Below are positions 5,934-7,040 of a stretch of DNA of 7,040 nucleotides, one piece after another; position 1 is the first letter of the stretch, and each line of letters starts with the position of its first letter. The notes beneath the pieces are model-generated. The model was not told the origin of the DNA. It did not search any database and saw nothing but the letters and a program-made list of their open reading frames with translations. The position numbers were made by a program, and so were the translations under genes. Origin of the DNA: Bacilli bacterium (GTDB taxonomy: Bacteria > Bacillota_I > Bacilli_A > RF39 > UBA660); NCBI GenBank assembly GCA_017888105.1, contig JAGHGS010000123.1:1-7040 (forward strand), written 5' to 3'.

Positions 5934-6203
5934 TTAAACGTCTTGTTCTTCGTCTGTTATACTATTTAAAACATTAAGGGCAAACATTGCTGTTAATGCT
6001 TCTAATATGTTTTCATCTTCTACTTCTTCGGTAAATAAATTACCATCTTCATTAATCTCTTTAAAATATTTATATTCACTTTTAGGCATTTCTTCTTCAT
6101 CTATTTGTACACAATATAAATATTTATCATGATTTAATTCGGCTGTATCTAACACCATATATTCTACATTATCTTCTAATGTAATAATATCCTCTTTATT
6201 CAT
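5934..6203 (-). CDS. DUF1292-like (YrzB-type) small acidic protein
   Basis: An 89-residue, strongly acidic, cytosolic protein of unknown function. The order of blocks resembles DUF1292 proteins of Bacillota: an IITLEDNVEYMVLDTAEL strand region (6-23), a YLYCVQIDEEEMP segment (29-41), a KYFKEINEDGN block (45-55), and a C-terminal acidic helix (56-78). The length is typical for that family. The ATG overlaps the TAA of the upstream gene (TAATG), with AAGGAG about 7 bases upstream inside the last codons of that gene, so the two are co-transcribed and probably translationally coupled. The stop is followed within about 10 bases by the T-box leader of ileS. Family assignment is from recalled sequence patterns. 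Confidence 0.7.
   Translation of the reverse strand: MNKEDIITLEDNVEYMVLDTAELNHDKYLYCVQIDEEEMPKSEYKYFKEINEDGNLFTEEVEDENILEALTAMFALNVLNSITDEEQDV
5956..5983 (-). promoter_or_regulatory. Candidate ileS promoter inside the DUF1292-like gene
   Basis: TTGCCC (5983-5978, 4/6) and TATAAC (5961-5956, 5/6) are spaced by 16 bases within the end of the upstream coding region. Transcription would start near 5949, about 25 bases before the recognisable part of the T-box leader, which is a sensible place for an ileS-specific promoter. Confidence 0.4.
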
Positions 6204-7040
6204 TATCGACTCCTTTTTGTTATACTAATTTGATTCATAAAGTTTGATACATCACTTCTGGCTTGAACCACTTCTTCGTATTTGCTCATATCATATTGGT
6301 TTAAATCAATACCCGTATCTTCTAATACTAATTTTTGATATTCACTTGCTTTTTTGGTATCGCCATCTTTAATTGCATCAATATAATTGTCTACGCGACC
6401 TATTTCTACGCTTTTATCATTAATTGCTGATAAAATTTCTTCATCGCTTGGAATCGATATTTGAATCGCTGATTCCTTAGGTTCTTCTACTTTTCCTGGC
6501 AATTCGATCGGCGTATTATCTTCCTTTAGTTGATTATAACGTTCATTAATTCTTTTTTCTTGAATTTGTTTTTGAACATTTTCTTCAATTTCTTTAAAAG
6601 TTTTTTCATCCACTGGTTCTTCCATATTTGGATCGATTCCCATCTTGGCATTTAACACTTCCTCTTGAAGAGCCATATTATTAGAATCCGTTGCATAGGC
6701 TAGATTACGAGTAAATTCGGTTGCTTTCTCAGATAAATTCTTACTTAAATTTTTTGAGCTATCAATTAATTCTTTACCTAAATCTAACACTTTATTGGCA
6801 ATTCTTTTTCTATTTGGATCTGGAAGTCTATTTTCATCTTCTTGGATTATTCCTTTTGCTCCTTTTACTACTCCTACTGTGCCGATACCTATTATTCCTA
6901 ACTTAGCTAAAGCGGTAATAAGTGCTACAAAGGCTTGAGATGCTGCTATATTAAGATTTAGTTCTCCTAGAGTTAATCCGAACGCATTAATTATTGTATT
7001 ATTTATTGTTCCGAGTATTCCGGATAAGGCTGGATTAGCC
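6203..7040 (-). CDS. Unidentified protein with hydrophobic segment and long charged tail (N-terminus outside window)
   Basis: The frame is open to the window edge with no stop, giving 278 visible residues of a longer protein. A GTG at 6790 could be taken as a start, but 83 in-frame codons precede it and it has no convincing ribosome site, so I treat the gene as partial. Visible residues 1-27 are mildly hydrophobic. Residues 31-58 (about 6949-6866) are a strongly hydrophobic Ala/Ile/Gly/Val segment that could cross a membrane. KGAKGII and a basic stretch (NRKRIANK, 76-83) follow. The remaining ~195 residues are polar and charged with helix-forming heptads (IDSSKNLSKNLSEKATEF near 92-109; EIEENVQKQIQEKRINE near 151-167) and a linker rich in Pro and Glu. 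I do not recognise a family. It is coupled to the downstream DUF1292-like gene (TAATG). Confidence 0.8.
   Translation of the reverse strand, partial: ANPALSGILGTINNTIINAFGLTLGELNLNIAASQAFVALITALAKLGIIGIGTVGVVKGAKGIIQEDENRLPDPNRKRIANKVLDLGKELIDSSKNLSKNLSEKATEFTRNLAYATDSNNMALQEEVLNAKMGIDPNMEEPVDEKTFKEIEENVQKQIQEKRINERYNQLKEDNTPIELPGKVEEPKESAIQISIPSDEEILSAINDKSVEIGRVDNYIDAIKDGDTKKASEYQKLVLEDTGIDLNQYDMSKYEEVVQARSDVSNFMNQISITKRSR

Noticed and set aside
6721..6906. Leucine-rich plus-strand ORF resembling a small membrane protein
   Set aside because: It is antisense to Lys/Asp/Asn-rich coding sequence of the partial gene, which readily yields Leu/Phe/Tyr-rich shadows.
1..7040. CRISPR arrays, tRNA or rRNA genes, transposases, att repeats
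   Set aside because: No spaced direct repeats, no tRNA-like cloverleaf and no transposase motifs were seen. Short A/T repeats are expected at this base composition.

Overview
The window is AT-rich Gram-positive-type DNA. Every convincing gene lies on the minus strand, so the reading order runs from high to low coordinates. Shine-Dalgarno sites are strong (AGGAGG type), regulation includes a tRNA-sensing T-box leader, and the lysis genes belong to families common in Bacillota phages. All this points to a low-GC member of the Bacillota (Bacilli, Clostridia or an uncultured relative). I cannot place it more finely. TGG encodes Trp and TGA behaves as a stop, so nothing suggests a Mycoplasma-type code.

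Layout in transcription order. (1) 7040-6203: the C-terminal 278 residues of an unidentified protein that runs off the window edge, with a hydrophobic segment followed by a long charged tail. (2) 6203-5934: a DUF1292-like acidic protein, coupled to the first gene by a TAATG overlap. (3) 5925-5757: an isoleucine T-box leader with a recognisable AUC specifier, UGGU tRNA-end bulge, antiterminator and competing terminator. It sits in the gap before (4) 5737-2645, ileS, a type-2 isoleucyl-tRNA synthetase. Its HIGH motif is the swapped GXHH form, which is linked to very high mupirocin resistance. ileS ends in an intrinsic terminator that includes its stop codon.

(5) 2574-1264: a soluble Hanks-type Ser/Thr kinase with a complete catalytic core and an unassigned N-terminal region of about 180 residues, served by its own extended -10 promoter. 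(6) 1168-773: a phage-type holin. (7) 801-52: an M23 endolysin with C-terminal cell-wall-binding repeats, overlapping the holin gene by 29 bases. A hairpin terminator closes the cassette. The holin has its own promoter, and its ribosome site can be fully paired in a 9-bp hairpin at the start of the mRNA.

The right half is thus housekeeping: tRNA-Ile charging controlled by uncharged tRNA-Ile. The left half looks like an accessory block of kinase plus two-gene lysis cassette, with no phage structural, replication or integration gene visible here. It may be the end of a prophage that continues beyond position 1, a remnant, or a domesticated module. The most notable observations are the kinase-lysis neighbourhood, the masked holin ribosome site, the His-to-Asn change in the endolysin active site, and the altered IleRS signature motif.
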